Part shown: piece by piece, positions 35,127-43,417 of the stretch | Position numbering within the stretch: position 1 is the stretch's first letter | Layout of the letters: each line of letters begins with the position of its first letter | From: Chloroflexota bacterium | GTDB taxonomy: Bacteria; Chloroflexota; Anaerolineae; Aggregatilineales; Phototrophicaceae | NCBI GenBank assembly: GCA_016223085.1 | Contig: JACRPS010000014.1 | Span: forward strand, 199,269 to 263,268 | Direction: 5' to 3' | DNA length: 64,000 bases | Notes under the pieces: generated by a model | What the model saw: only the letters and a program-made list of their open reading frames with translations | Databases searched by the model: none | Told to the model about the DNA's origin: nothing | Position numbers and translations under genes: made by a program

Positions 35127-35273
35127 TTCACGGAAGTCCGACTTAATCTATTCGCTCTATTAGGCTCAGCGGTGATGAGCAGGATTACCGCTGGCTCGTT
35201 GTTGGTGTAATGCTGCTTGTTATACACTGAATATAAGTACTTGGATGTTTTTACTCAGGAGTTGTTTGGTACC

Positions 35274-36371
35274 ATGCGTAATTTATATCCAATAATCGTT
35301 CTTTTCGCTCTTTTGAGTATTGTAGCCTCATCAAAGGTTGCCTCTAGCCAATCCGATGTGATGGAATGCCTGAATTCTCGGGCAGGTATCACTGTCGAAG
35401 AAGCTATAAAGACAATGACCGCTGAAGAAATTCTGATGCATCGTCCCTTCGTGCCAACAGATATTGAGCTTTTTAACCCGTCTGTCTATCCTGATGGATC
35501 TGAAATGCAGCCTCCCAGGGGCGAAGGACCCACTGAATCTGAAGTGCTTAACCTGCTGAGAGATTATCTTGAGGACGAATTTCCGCAGGACCAACAAGCA
35601 CAGTTAACGTCCCTTGTGCTGTTTAACGACCCTGACGCTGTTGCCACAATACCGAGTCCGACGTTACGGGCAGGAATGGTTGCCTTGCGCGCAACGCTGG
35701 CAGAACCCGCCATTGACGTGATCCTGCATGGGGAGACCGCAAATGGTAAGGCTTTGGTCGCCAGCGTTCAGTTTAATGATGATTTGCCATCAAACGTGTT
35801 TGGAACCGTATCTTATATTGACCCAATGACAATTGAAATCAATGGATTTGGTCGAGCCGATTACCCTTTCATGTTTACTCGGACGTTAGCGCATGAACCC
35901 CTTCATAGTGATTCCTTTAATGGGGTATACGAAGAAGGTATTCTGACTGCCCTGGATACGCTTGTTTATTTGGAACAACTGTCTCGTCACCCTGAAATGG
36001 CAACGATCGGAACTCAGTTTGCTCGTTTTCACAATGCAAATGCGCTTGCTCGGCTCAATTCAGGTACGGGTTCGGACTTGGGGCTGTATAAAACGAACGG
36101 CGGTATACAAATCTTTCCTTGCAGTGCTACGATCACGTTTACATCTTTCTGGGAGCGATATCGAGATAATCCAGCCTTTGAGGTGTCGCCCGGTAATGAG
36201 CTATTGGGACTGTATTTGGAACGGTTACAGGAACCTGGTAAACCGGTCTGCTTAGCCGACAAGTTCGACAAGGGGCTGGTGGATTGTATTGACCAGAATC
36301 AGAACGCGGTTACTGATGAAGAGATAGTCGCGGCGGCGGCAGCACTCAAGTTGGCTCTTCCGGCTGAATGA
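35274..36371 (+). CDS. secreted protein with HExxH motif (putative metalloprotease)
   Basis: The frame begins at 35217, but ATG 35274 gives a proper signal peptide (MRNLYPIIVLFALLSIVASS) and has AGGAG upstream; the product is 365 residues. Residues 207-211 are HEPLH, fitting the zinc-protease HExxH pattern, with EE 220-221 downstream as possible third ligand. The C-terminus has an EF-hand-like calcium loop (DQNQNAVTDEE). Cysteines suggest disulphides. The family is not recognised, so protease activity is inference from the motif. It is the only gene between the two right-hand att-like repeats, so it is likely cargo. Confidence 0.7.
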   Translation: MRNLYPIIVLFALLSIVASSKVASSQSDVMECLNSRAGITVEEAIKTMTAEEILMHRPFVPTDIELFNPSVYPDGSEMQPPRGEGPTESEVLNLLRDYLEDEFPQDQQAQLTSLVLFNDPDAVATIPSPTLRAGMVALRATLAEPAIDVILHGETANGKALVASVQFNDDLPSNVFGTVSYIDPMTIEINGFGRADYPFMFTRTLAHEPLHSDSFNGVYEEGILTALDTLVYLEQLSRHPEMATIGTQFARFHNANALARLNSGTGSDLGLYKTNGGIQIFPCSATITFTSFWERYRDNPAFEVSPGNELLGLYLERLQEPGKPVCLADKFDKGLVDCIDQNQNAVTDEEIVAAAAALKLALPAE

Positions 36372-36497
36372 GCACATAAATGACTTCGATATGGTCAGGT
36401 GTCCTTTTTGTCGGTGATGTTGGGTGGCGACGTGCTATAATTGCGTAAGTTGCGTCCACACTGGAATTTTGAAGGAATGCACTGTATTTGATCTTTG

Positions 36498-36513
36498 AAT
36501 CCCTCTGGGCGCG
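36498..36513. repeat. putative attR 2 (tRNA-Arg 3'-end copy)
   Basis: AATCCCTCTGGGCGCG matches the copy at 35111 exactly. The preceding TTTG also echoes the tRNA TTCG. It marks the outer right border next to trpS. Confidence 0.55.
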
Positions 36514-36543
36514 CTGCAACGTTATACGACTATAGTAAAAGAA

Positions 36544-36561
36544 ACCCCGCCGCAGCGGGGT
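36544..36561 (-). terminator. intrinsic terminator of trpS
   Basis: ACCCCGC (36544-36550) pairs with GCGGGGT (36555-36561) around CGCA. On the minus strand it is followed by TTTCTTTT, and it lies 33 bases after the trpS stop. Confidence 0.85.
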
Positions 36562-36593
36562 GTGTGTTTGTGAGCTGCTCAGCTTAGTACGGC

Positions 36594-37610
36594 TCATTTC
36601 CCGTTGGGCAGGACAAAGCCCATCCGTTCCTTTGCCAACCGGAGCGTTTTTTCCGCCACCACACTGGCGCGTTCGGCGCCGTTTGCCAGAATCTGGTCCA
36701 GATACCCCGGCTCATTAATGTAGCGGTTGTATTTCTCCTGCAGCGGCTGCAACCGATTATTGATCTGCTCCACAACCGCCTTCTTGAGATCGCCATAGCC
36801 TTTACCGGCAAAGTGTTCCTCAATGTCCGCATTGGATTGATTGGTCAGCGCCTGGTAGATGGTCAGCAGATTGTTGACGCCGGCGCGCTCCGGTTCGCTG
36901 CTGAAGCGAATCTCACCAAACGAGTCCGTGACGGCGCGCATCACTTTCTTCTTAACCATGTTCGGCGCGTCCAGCATATAAACAGCATGATACTCGGACG
37001 CTTCGCTTTTGCTCATCTTGGCAGTTGGGTTATCCAGCCCCATGATGCGCGCGCCGGCTTTCGGAATCATCGCTTCCGGGATGATGAAGGTGTCACCATA
37101 CAGCGCATTAAACCGCTGTGCCAGATCGCGGGTGAATTCCAGATGCTGCCGCTGATCGTCACCAACCGGCACGGCGTGCGCCTGGTACAGCAGGATATCC
37201 GCTGCCATCAGCGCCGGGTAATTCAGCAGTCCCGCGCCGACGGAATCCTGCTGCTGCTTGGCCGCTTTGTCCTTAAACTGCGTCATGCGGTACAGCCAAC
37301 CCAACGGCGACTGGCAAATCAGGATCCAGCCCAGTTCGGCATGGGCGGGCACGTGCGATTGGACAAAGATCGTCACCCGTTCCGGATCCAGACCAGAGGC
37401 GAGATACAACGCGGCCACTTCGCGGGTTTTAGCGCGTAGCGAACCCGGGTCCTGCTGCACTGTGATGGCGTGCATATCCACGATACAGAAGTAACACTCG
37501 TAGGAGTCCTGTTCGACAACCCACTGGCGCAACGCACCCAGATAATTACCAATTGTCAGATTGCCAGACGGTTGAATACCGGATAACACCCGTTTCTTTG
37601 ACTGTTCCAT
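36594..37610 (-). CDS. trpS: tryptophanyl-tRNA synthetase
   Basis: This class I synthetase (338 residues) charges tRNA-Trp. The HIGH-like motif PSGNLTIGNYLG (14-25) and KMSKSEAS are present. Residues for Trp recognition in the Rossmann fold (LMAADILLYQAHAVPVGDDQRQHLE) are normal. The frame is open to 37733, but the ATG at 37610 yields the conserved family start (MEQSKKRVLSGIQPSG), while the extension looks like random translation. It is downstream of the decarboxylase operon with an 80-base gap and may be read from it. Confidence 0.96.
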   Translation of the reverse strand: MEQSKKRVLSGIQPSGNLTIGNYLGALRQWVVEQDSYECYFCIVDMHAITVQQDPGSLRAKTREVAALYLASGLDPERVTIFVQSHVPAHAELGWILICQSPLGWLYRMTQFKDKAAKQQQDSVGAGLLNYPALMAADILLYQAHAVPVGDDQRQHLEFTRDLAQRFNALYGDTFIIPEAMIPKAGARIMGLDNPTAKMSKSEASEYHAVYMLDAPNMVKKKVMRAVTDSFGEIRFSSEPERAGVNNLLTIYQALTNQSNADIEEHFAGKGYGDLKKAVVEQINNRLQPLQEKYNRYINEPGYLDQILANGAERASVVAEKTLRLAKERMGFVLPNGK

Positions 37611-37689
37611 AAGTGAGACGCCTTGATGTGTCGTAATGAAGCCACGCAAGCGGCAGGATTGTAGCATCGCGGAAGCCTGGTAATCAATA

Positions 37690-38823
37690 CTAACCGCCCA
37701 GAACACCAGTAACCAGCGCCAGCAGCACGCCACCGGCCATCACGCTCCCTAACTGTCCGGCAGTATTGGCGCCCATTGCGTGCATCAGCACCATGTTGTC
37801 AAAGTCTTCGTCCAATGCCATTCGGGCAACCAGCCGGCCAGCCATCGGGAAAGCACTGATACCGGCTGCGCCCAGCAGCGGGTTGATGGTGCGGCCACTG
37901 AGCACGCACAGGATTTTGCCAAAGATCAGGCCAGCGACAGTATCCAGTACAAAGGCAAACAGACCCAAAAGCAGAATGGCAATCGTCTGGGTATTCAGAA
38001 AGCTGCCCGCGCTCATGGTTGAACCAATAGTCAGTCCCAGGAACAGCGTAGCAATATTGATGATTTCGTTCTGTGCGGCCTTGCTTAGACGCTCAACCAC
38101 GCCGCTTTCTCGCAGGAGATTGCCCAACATCAGCATACTGATCAACGGCGTCGCGTCCGGTACCAGAATGCCAACGACCAACGTTACCAGCACTGGAAAC
38201 ACGATGAGCGTGCGGCGCGAAATCGGTCGCGGCGCGTAAGCCATCCGTATCCGGCGTTCCTCGCTGGTGGTCAGAAGGCGCATCAGCGGCGGCTGGATGA
38301 TCGGAATCAGACTCATGTATGAATAAGCGGCGACTGCAATCGGCGCCAGAAGCTGCGGTGCCAGCTTGGTTGCCACAAAGATGGATGTTGGACCATCAAT
38401 CGCGCCGATTACGCCGATGGAAGCGGCCTCGTTGAGTGGGAAGCCGAGTAACGTTGCCAGGATGAGCGTTGCAAAAATGCCAAACTGGCCGGCTGCGCCT
38501 AGCAGCGCCATACGCGGCTGCGCCAGCAGCGGGCTAAAGTCAATCATCGCGCCCACGCCGATAAAAATCAGCAGTGGGAACAGTTCATTGGCGATGCCGG
38601 CGTTATAGAGTACGGCAAACAGGCCCTTGCCCTCGGTCATGCCGGTCATGGGGATATTCGCCAGAATGCAGCCAAACCCAATTGGCAGCAGCAAAACCGG
38701 CTCGTACTCCCTGGCGACGGCCAGGTAAATAAGCAGGCCGCCGACAACCAGCATTACTACATGACCTGTTGTTAAATTGCTAACACCTTTGCTTAGTTCC
38801 AGGAACAGTTCGTTGATGTTCAT
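37690..38823 (-). CDS. mmdB: Na+-translocating decarboxylase beta subunit
   Basis: This 377-residue polytopic membrane protein belongs to the OadB/MmdB/GcdB family, which couples decarboxylation of a carboxybiotin to outward Na+ movement. Signature segments include GVGAMIDFSPLL, GAIDGPTSIFVATKLAP, the NTQTIAILLLGLFAFVLDTVAGL stretch and MGANTAGQLGSVMAGG. ATG at 38823 overlaps the biotin-protein stop as ATGA. It is the last gene of a four-gene operon. Confidence 0.95.
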   Translation of the reverse strand: MNINELFLELSKGVSNLTTGHVVMLVVGGLLIYLAVAREYEPVLLLPIGFGCILANIPMTGMTEGKGLFAVLYNAGIANELFPLLIFIGVGAMIDFSPLLAQPRMALLGAAGQFGIFATLILATLLGFPLNEAASIGVIGAIDGPTSIFVATKLAPQLLAPIAVAAYSYMSLIPIIQPPLMRLLTTSEERRIRMAYAPRPISRRTLIVFPVLVTLVVGILVPDATPLISMLMLGNLLRESGVVERLSKAAQNEIINIATLFLGLTIGSTMSAGSFLNTQTIAILLLGLFAFVLDTVAGLIFGKILCVLSGRTINPLLGAAGISAFPMAGRLVARMALDEDFDNMVLMHAMGANTAGQLGSVMAGGVLLALVTGVLGG

Positions 38824-39254
38824 TGGGCGTATTCCACCAAGGGGTCATGATGTTTGACCTGTTGCCCAACGGTTACATATACCGCGCCGATTTGGCCGCT
38901 ACGCGTGGCGCGGATGGCATTTTTCATCTTCATTGCTTCCAGTACACACAGTTCCTGCCCAAAGGCGACTGAATCGCCAACCTGCACGCTGATAGACACA
39001 ATCGTACCGGGAATAGGAGACAGCACCTTCATCTGATCGGTACTGACAGCCGACGGTGCACCGCCAGCGGGGAATTTCTCATGGGGACTGGCCTGTTTCG
39101 GTAAGGTAGGGGGGGTGGTCGAAATGGCCGGAGCAGACTCCTGCGGCCAGACTTCAATCCGCTCACCATTTACCAGGGCAATCACCGGGCGGGCATTGAT
39201 GTCCTGGACTTCAACGTCAAAGACACGATCTTCGATTTTGATCTGATATTTCAT
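38820..39254 (-). CDS. mmdC: biotin carboxyl carrier subunit of decarboxylase
   Basis: This 144-residue carrier starts at ATG 39254, which overlaps the OadG-like stop as ATGA. An N-terminal strand region and a Pro/Ala-rich linker (about 40-72) lead to a biotinyl domain with the biotinylated Lys109 in EAMKMKN. It shuttles CO2 from the carboxyltransferase to the membrane beta subunit. The longer frame to 39302 would only add an unlikely extension. Confidence 0.93.
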   Translation of the reverse strand: MKYQIKIEDRVFDVEVQDINARPVIALVNGERIEVWPQESAPAISTTPPTLPKQASPHEKFPAGGAPSAVSTDQMKVLSPIPGTIVSISVQVGDSVAFGQELCVLEAMKMKNAIRATRSGQIGAVYVTVGQQVKHHDPLVEYAQ

Positions 39255-39577
39255 CGCGGGCCTCGTCGCTGGAGTTGGGTTGAGCGAGTGACAGCCTGCC
39301 ACGCGCTGACAATGGCAGTCGGGGGTAGGGGGAACGGGTATACCAGAGATTTATGGTCAGCCTGTTGTGCCAACGCAACGGCAACGGCGATAGCTGCCGC
39401 CTGCTGCTTCCGATCATGATCCATCTGTGTGTCACGGGTGTTTGTTTCATCGTTTTCAGGCTGGGATGTAACGCGAACCAGCGCTGCCATTAAGCCCCAC
39501 AGCAGGATAATCGCAGCAAAGACCAGACTCATGCCGATGAAAGTAATCTGGAGCGCCAGGCCAATGTCAGGTTGCAT
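39251..39577 (-). CDS. mmdD: small OadG-like decarboxylase subunit
   Basis: This 108-residue protein has one N-terminal TM helix (LALQITFIGMSLVFAAIILLWGLMAALV) and a charged cytoplasmic tail rich in Ala/Gln. That is the layout of the OadG/MmdD subunit that helps assemble the Na+ pump complex. It sits between the carboxyltransferase and biotin protein genes, and its stop overlaps the next ATG. Confidence 0.88.
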   Translation of the reverse strand: MQPDIGLALQITFIGMSLVFAAIILLWGLMAALVRVTSQPENDETNTRDTQMDHDRKQQAAAIAVAVALAQQADHKSLVYPFPLPPTAIVSAWQAVTRSTQLQRRGPR

Positions 39578-39600
39578 GTAGGTATTCCTGTGCTGTCATT

Positions 39601-41151
39601 CTAAACCGGAATATTGCCGTGTTTGCGCGGTGGGGCAGGGGCATATTTATCGCGCAGTGCTGCCAGCGAGGTAATGATCTTGGCGCGCGTTTCGCGTGGT
39701 TCGATAATGTCGTCAATGTAGCCAGCGCCGGCAGCATGATAGGGGTTGCTGAACTGACGGCGGTATTCCTGTACCAACCGTTCGCGTTCAGCCTGCGGAT
39801 CGGCAGCGGCGGCAATCTGGTTGCGATACACGATATTCACTGCGCCCTCCGCGCCCATGACAGCGATTTCGGCGCTGGGCCAGGCGTAATTCACATCCGT
39901 GCCCAGGTATTTGCTGCTCATGACGACATAAGCGCCGCCATAGGCCTTGCGGGTGATGACGCTGATCTTGGGTACGGTTGCTTCGGAATAGGCGTACAGC
40001 ACCTTGGCACCGTGCCGGATGATACCGGCGTGTTCCTGCCCAACACCGGGTAAAAAGCCAGGTGAATCAACAAACGTGACCAGCGGGATATTAAAACAGT
40101 CGCAGAGCCGAACAAAGCGGGTCATTTTATCTGATGCATTAATATCTATGACACCTGCCATAATACTGGGTTCCTGAGCAACGAGACCTACGGCGTGGCC
40201 ACCGAGCCGGGCAAACCCAACGACCGCGTTCTGTGCCCAGTCCGGCTGTAGCTCCAGAAACGAACCATGATCCACCACGCTCTCGATCACGTCGTGCATC
40301 CGGTAGGCAACACCTGGGTCGAGCGGAACAATCGAATTCAGGCTGTCGTCCATACGCAGCGGGTCATCCAAGGGTGTAACAAATGGCGGGTTTTCGACAT
40401 TATTCGACGGCAGATAGCTTAAGGCGCGGCGGCACAACGCCAAGGCCTCGACTTCGGAGGGAGCTACAAGCTGGGCAGTGCCTGTTAATGCCGCGTGTAC
40501 AACCGCGCCGCCCAAGGACTCAGCGTCTATAATTTCCCCGGTAACGGTCTTGATGACCTCTGGGCCAGTCAGGAACATATACGAGTTTTTCTCGACCATG
40601 ATAATCAGGTCAGTAAGGGCAGGGGAGTAAGCGGCGCCACCGGCACAGGGGCCTAGCAGGACGCTAATCTGAGGTACAACCCCCGAATATTGCACATTTC
40701 GGCGAAATATTTCCGCATAAGCGCCTAAGCTTTTTACACCTTCCTGGATACGGGCGCCACCTGAATCGAGCAAACCAATGATCGGGACACCATTTCGCAG
40801 TGCCAGGTCCATCACCCGACAGATTTTGTGCCCGTGCATTTCGCCCAGCGTACCACCGTAAACGGTAAAATCCTGGGCATATACGTACACCGTCCGTCCC
40901 TCAATCTGCCCGTAACCGGTGATAACGCCATCACCCAAATGCCGTTCCACGCTGGCAGTATCGTTCAATTGGTGCGTGATGAAGGGTTCAAGTTCGTTAA
41001 ATGTGCCGGCATCCAGCAGCAACTCCAGCCGTTCGCGGGCGGTCAGCTTGCCTTTGGCGTGCTGGCGGTCAATACGCTCAACGCCGCCGCCTAGACGCGC
41101 TCGTTCGCGGATCGCACGGAGTTCCAGAATACGGTGATCGTCCTGGGCCAT
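39601..41151 (-). CDS. mmdA: methylmalonyl-CoA decarboxylase carboxyltransferase subunit
   Basis: This 516-residue protein carries the paired crotonase-fold acyl-CoA carboxyltransferase domains, transferring the carboxyl group from methylmalonyl-CoA (or related acyl-CoA) to biotin. Oxyanion-hole and CoA-binding stretches include GLLDSGGARIQEGV, LGPCAGGAAYSPAL and FVDSPGFLPGVGQEH, the latter with GGAYVVMSSKYLG. Downstream genes for a biotin carrier and OadB-like pump make a methylmalonyl-CoA decarboxylase the best reading; a propionyl-CoA carboxylase beta chain is the alternative. ATG 41151 has GAGG upstream. Confidence 0.93.
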   Translation of the reverse strand: MAQDDHRILELRAIRERARLGGGVERIDRQHAKGKLTARERLELLLDAGTFNELEPFITHQLNDTASVERHLGDGVITGYGQIEGRTVYVYAQDFTVYGGTLGEMHGHKICRVMDLALRNGVPIIGLLDSGGARIQEGVKSLGAYAEIFRRNVQYSGVVPQISVLLGPCAGGAAYSPALTDLIIMVEKNSYMFLTGPEVIKTVTGEIIDAESLGGAVVHAALTGTAQLVAPSEVEALALCRRALSYLPSNNVENPPFVTPLDDPLRMDDSLNSIVPLDPGVAYRMHDVIESVVDHGSFLELQPDWAQNAVVGFARLGGHAVGLVAQEPSIMAGVIDINASDKMTRFVRLCDCFNIPLVTFVDSPGFLPGVGQEHAGIIRHGAKVLYAYSEATVPKISVITRKAYGGAYVVMSSKYLGTDVNYAWPSAEIAVMGAEGAVNIVYRNQIAAAADPQAERERLVQEYRRQFSNPYHAAGAGYIDDIIEPRETRAKIITSLAALRDKYAPAPPRKHGNIPV

Positions 41152-41480
41152 ATGTACCTCAGTCGTTTATCAGGATATGCAGCAGTAAAACCGCAGTGAC
41201 GCTGCTGCCGCAGAATCCGATGGAAAGCTATAAATAGGGCCACTAACAGCCGCCTACAGTATAGGTCGTTGAGACGTTTTTCTGTATGGATGGATGTCAT
41301 CTTCAGTTTGGTCGAATGGCACTGACGCATGATACCAACGTGCTGTACTCTTTCAAGATTACTCGTGATAATACAACTTATCATGAAGTAATCTGTTTTT
41401 ACCCCTTTCTGGTGCTGTTTCCGGTGCTGGACGAAGGGCGAAATCTGGTGTCAAATTAAAGCAGCACATGGAGGGAGTGT
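41152..41480. other. divergent intergenic region
   Basis: This 329-base gap lies between the mmd operon and the queuosine transporter. Both sets of promoters must lie here. TATA-like stretches occur (TATAAATA near 41231, TATAGG near 41260) but none has a convincing -35 partner. Nothing else is recognised. Confidence 0.4.
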
Positions 41481-42191
41481 ATGCATAACAAATCGTACCA
41501 GTATTATGATCTGGTGATGGCGTCGTTTGTGACGATGCTGCTGCTGAGCAATCTGTTGAGTAGCGCCAAGCTGATTGATCTTGGCATCCACATCGGTTCG
41601 CTCAAACTGATCTTCGACGCCGGCACGCTGGTTTTCCCGATCTCGTATATCTTCGGTGATATTCTGACCGAGGTATATGGTTATGCCCGTTCCCGCCGCG
41701 TCATCTGGACCGGGTTCGCCACCACAGCCCTCATGGGATTCTTTGTCTGGCTGGCCGGTGTGTTACCGGGTGATGCTGACTGGCAGCAGTATGCCGGTCA
41801 ATCCGCTTACGATGTTATCCTGGGGGGAATCAGCGGTCTAATCATCGCCAGCCTGTGCGCGTACTGGATTGGTGAGTTTAGCAACAGCTATGTGCTTGCC
41901 AAACTCAAAATCGCTACCCGAGGCCGCTGGGTTTGGCTGAGGACAATCAGCAGCACACTCGTTGGCCAGGCAGTGGACACGATTACCTTCTTTACAATAG
42001 CAGTTGCCTTAGGCGTGTTCCCCGCCAATGCCATGCTGTCGCTGGTGGTAACCAATTACATTCTCAAGGTTGGCATTGAGGTCATTTTTACACCGCTTAC
42101 ACTCCAGACCATCCAGTGGCTGAAGCGGGCCGAACAGGAGGATTACTACGATTACAACACCGAGTTTAACCCCTTCCATATTCAGTTATAG
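41481..42191 (+). CDS. queuosine precursor transporter (YhhQ/VUT family)
   Basis: This 236-residue inner-membrane protein has six or more TM helices. Typical family stretches are FVTMLLLSNLLSSAKLID, LVFPISYIFGDILTEVYGY and STLVGQAVDTITFFTIAV, with conserved charged residues within the membrane (D/E in GDILTEVYGY and GQAVDT). The family imports queuosine precursors such as preQ0/preQ1 for tRNA modification. GGAGGGAG lies just upstream of the ATG. It is monocistronic or followed by the ATPase operon after 75 bases. Confidence 0.9.
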   Translation: MHNKSYQYYDLVMASFVTMLLLSNLLSSAKLIDLGIHIGSLKLIFDAGTLVFPISYIFGDILTEVYGYARSRRVIWTGFATTALMGFFVWLAGVLPGDADWQQYAGQSAYDVILGGISGLIIASLCAYWIGEFSNSYVLAKLKIATRGRWVWLRTISSTLVGQAVDTITFFTIAVALGVFPANAMLSLVVTNYILKVGIEVIFTPLTLQTIQWLKRAEQEDYYDYNTEFNPFHIQL

Positions 42192-42265
42192 GACAATTCC
42201 AGTGGTAAAAATCGCACTTTTGTGCTATTATCAGTCGCGCATCAGGCGACGGTCAGGGACTCTCA

Positions 42266-43414
42266 ATGGTTAAAAATTCTCGCACGCGAAGTCAACCGAT
42301 CACCTTCAGGCAGGAAGAAGTGGGCTATGTCATGGAACGCTGGCGTGCCTCCGAGTCCTGCTCGCTGATCGGCGTTGGTAGCGTTGGCAAATCTAACCTG
42401 CTCCAACACCTGGCCGACCCGGAAGTTCAGGCATATTATATGAAGGATGTTGCACAGGGCAAGCCGTTCAAAGCCATCATCATTGACCCCAGCATGTTAG
42501 GCCCCCTGCCCTCTGACACGCCAGATGCCGAACAGGTCCGTTGCTGGGCAGGTTATGAACTGATGATGCACCGGCTGTTCCTGGCCTTCTACCCATTTGA
42601 AATTCTGGGGTCGGACGACGCGCGCGTTTTCTATGAAACGTATCAAACCCTGCAGGACGGCACCAACCCGCTGTATGCCTACATGGGCCTGCGCTACTTC
42701 GAATTGGGTCTGGAACTGTTTATGAAACGCGGCATCCAGATCGTGTTTATGTTTGATGAGTTTGAGGAGATGCTGCGGGAGATGCCGGTCAAGTTTTTCC
42801 TGACCCTGCGTGGTATCCGCGACAGTAACAAAAATCAGCTTTCATACCTGACGTTCACCCGCGCCTCGATCAGCGAAGTCGCCGAATCGTTTGGCATGCA
42901 CCCGCTAGACATTGAGCCGTTCGCGGAGTTGTTTACCGACAATATTTATTACGTTGGTCCTTACAATGATAGTGATGCGCGGGATATGCTGAGTCTGCTG
43001 GCGCGACGTAATAACAGGACCTACGACGAGTACACCGCCAATTTCCTGCTATGGGCCACCGGGCGCTATGCCGGGCTGCTGCGCTCCGGTTTTCGGACGC
43101 TGGAAAGCCTCGGCCCACTGGATGCGGATACGGTGATGACCAAGGGCGATCAAGTCGTGCGTCAACTGGCGCTCAAACGTCCCGTCCGCGCGGAGTGCAA
43201 AACCATCTGGGCGAGCCTCACACCAATGGAACAGTTTGTCCTGCGCCAGTTGGCCGCGCCAGAACCGAAACTTGATAGTAACGACCTGGCCGTCAAACAG
43301 GCCTTTGCCGCCCTCACGCAGAAACAGCTGGTGCGCATCCAGGGTAACCGGCTGGCGATTGAGCCGCCGGTATTTCAGGCTTTTGTTGCCACCAATCCCG
43401 ATATGGAAGTGTAG
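42266..43414 (+). CDS. P-loop ATPase (AAA/STAND-like)
   Basis: This 382-residue cytoplasmic protein has Walker A GVGSVGKSN (36-44), and Walker B FMFDEFEE (161-168) with the Glu for hydrolysis. A helical region with a winged-helix-like C-terminus (about 300-380, LTPMEQFVLRQLAAPEP...) follows. The layout resembles STAND/Orc1-like ATPases that bind DNA or effectors. It begins an operon whose next genes encode AddB- and UvrD-like proteins; the gap to the next start is 3 bases. A role with these helicases is inferred from position. Confidence 0.82.
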   Translation: MVKNSRTRSQPITFRQEEVGYVMERWRASESCSLIGVGSVGKSNLLQHLADPEVQAYYMKDVAQGKPFKAIIIDPSMLGPLPSDTPDAEQVRCWAGYELMMHRLFLAFYPFEILGSDDARVFYETYQTLQDGTNPLYAYMGLRYFELGLELFMKRGIQIVFMFDEFEEMLREMPVKFFLTLRGIRDSNKNQLSYLTFTRASISEVAESFGMHPLDIEPFAELFTDNIYYVGPYNDSDARDMLSLLARRNNRTYDEYTANFLLWATGRYAGLLRSGFRTLESLGPLDADTVMTKGDQVVRQLALKRPVRAECKTIWASLTPMEQFVLRQLAAPEPKLDSNDLAVKQAFAALTQKQLVRIQGNRLAIEPPVFQAFVATNPDMEV

Positions 43415-43417
43415 ATC

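Larger units (their letters stand above)
34935..35273. other. gap holding a terminator-like hairpin and an att-like repeat
   Basis: The gap contains CCCCGG-N9-CCGGGG (35015-35035), flanked by A5 and CTTTT, and the tRNA-like repeat at 35111. Nothing else recognisable is seen. Confidence 0.6.
24717..36513. mobile_element. integrative element inserted in tRNA-Arg 3' end
   Basis: The left boundary is the 3' end of tRNA-Arg. Two possible right boundaries carry AATCCCTCTGGGCGCG, which matches the tRNA end at 14 of 16 positions (35111-35126 and 36498-36513). Inside are a large serine recombinase, a tyrosine recombinase, a primase-helicase, small unknown ORFs and zinc-finger proteins. All differ in style from the flanking housekeeping genes, with lower GC, TTG starts and AT-rich gaps. 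There are no capsid, terminase or conjugation genes, so it is plasmid-like or satellite-like rather than a prophage. The core element probably spans 24717-35126, and 35127-36513 may be a second unit. Confidence 0.75.

Noticed and set aside
36491-36513. A second tRNA-Arg gene
   Set aside because: Only the last 16 bases resemble the tRNA; no acceptor, D or anticodon arms are present upstream. It is better read as an att copy.
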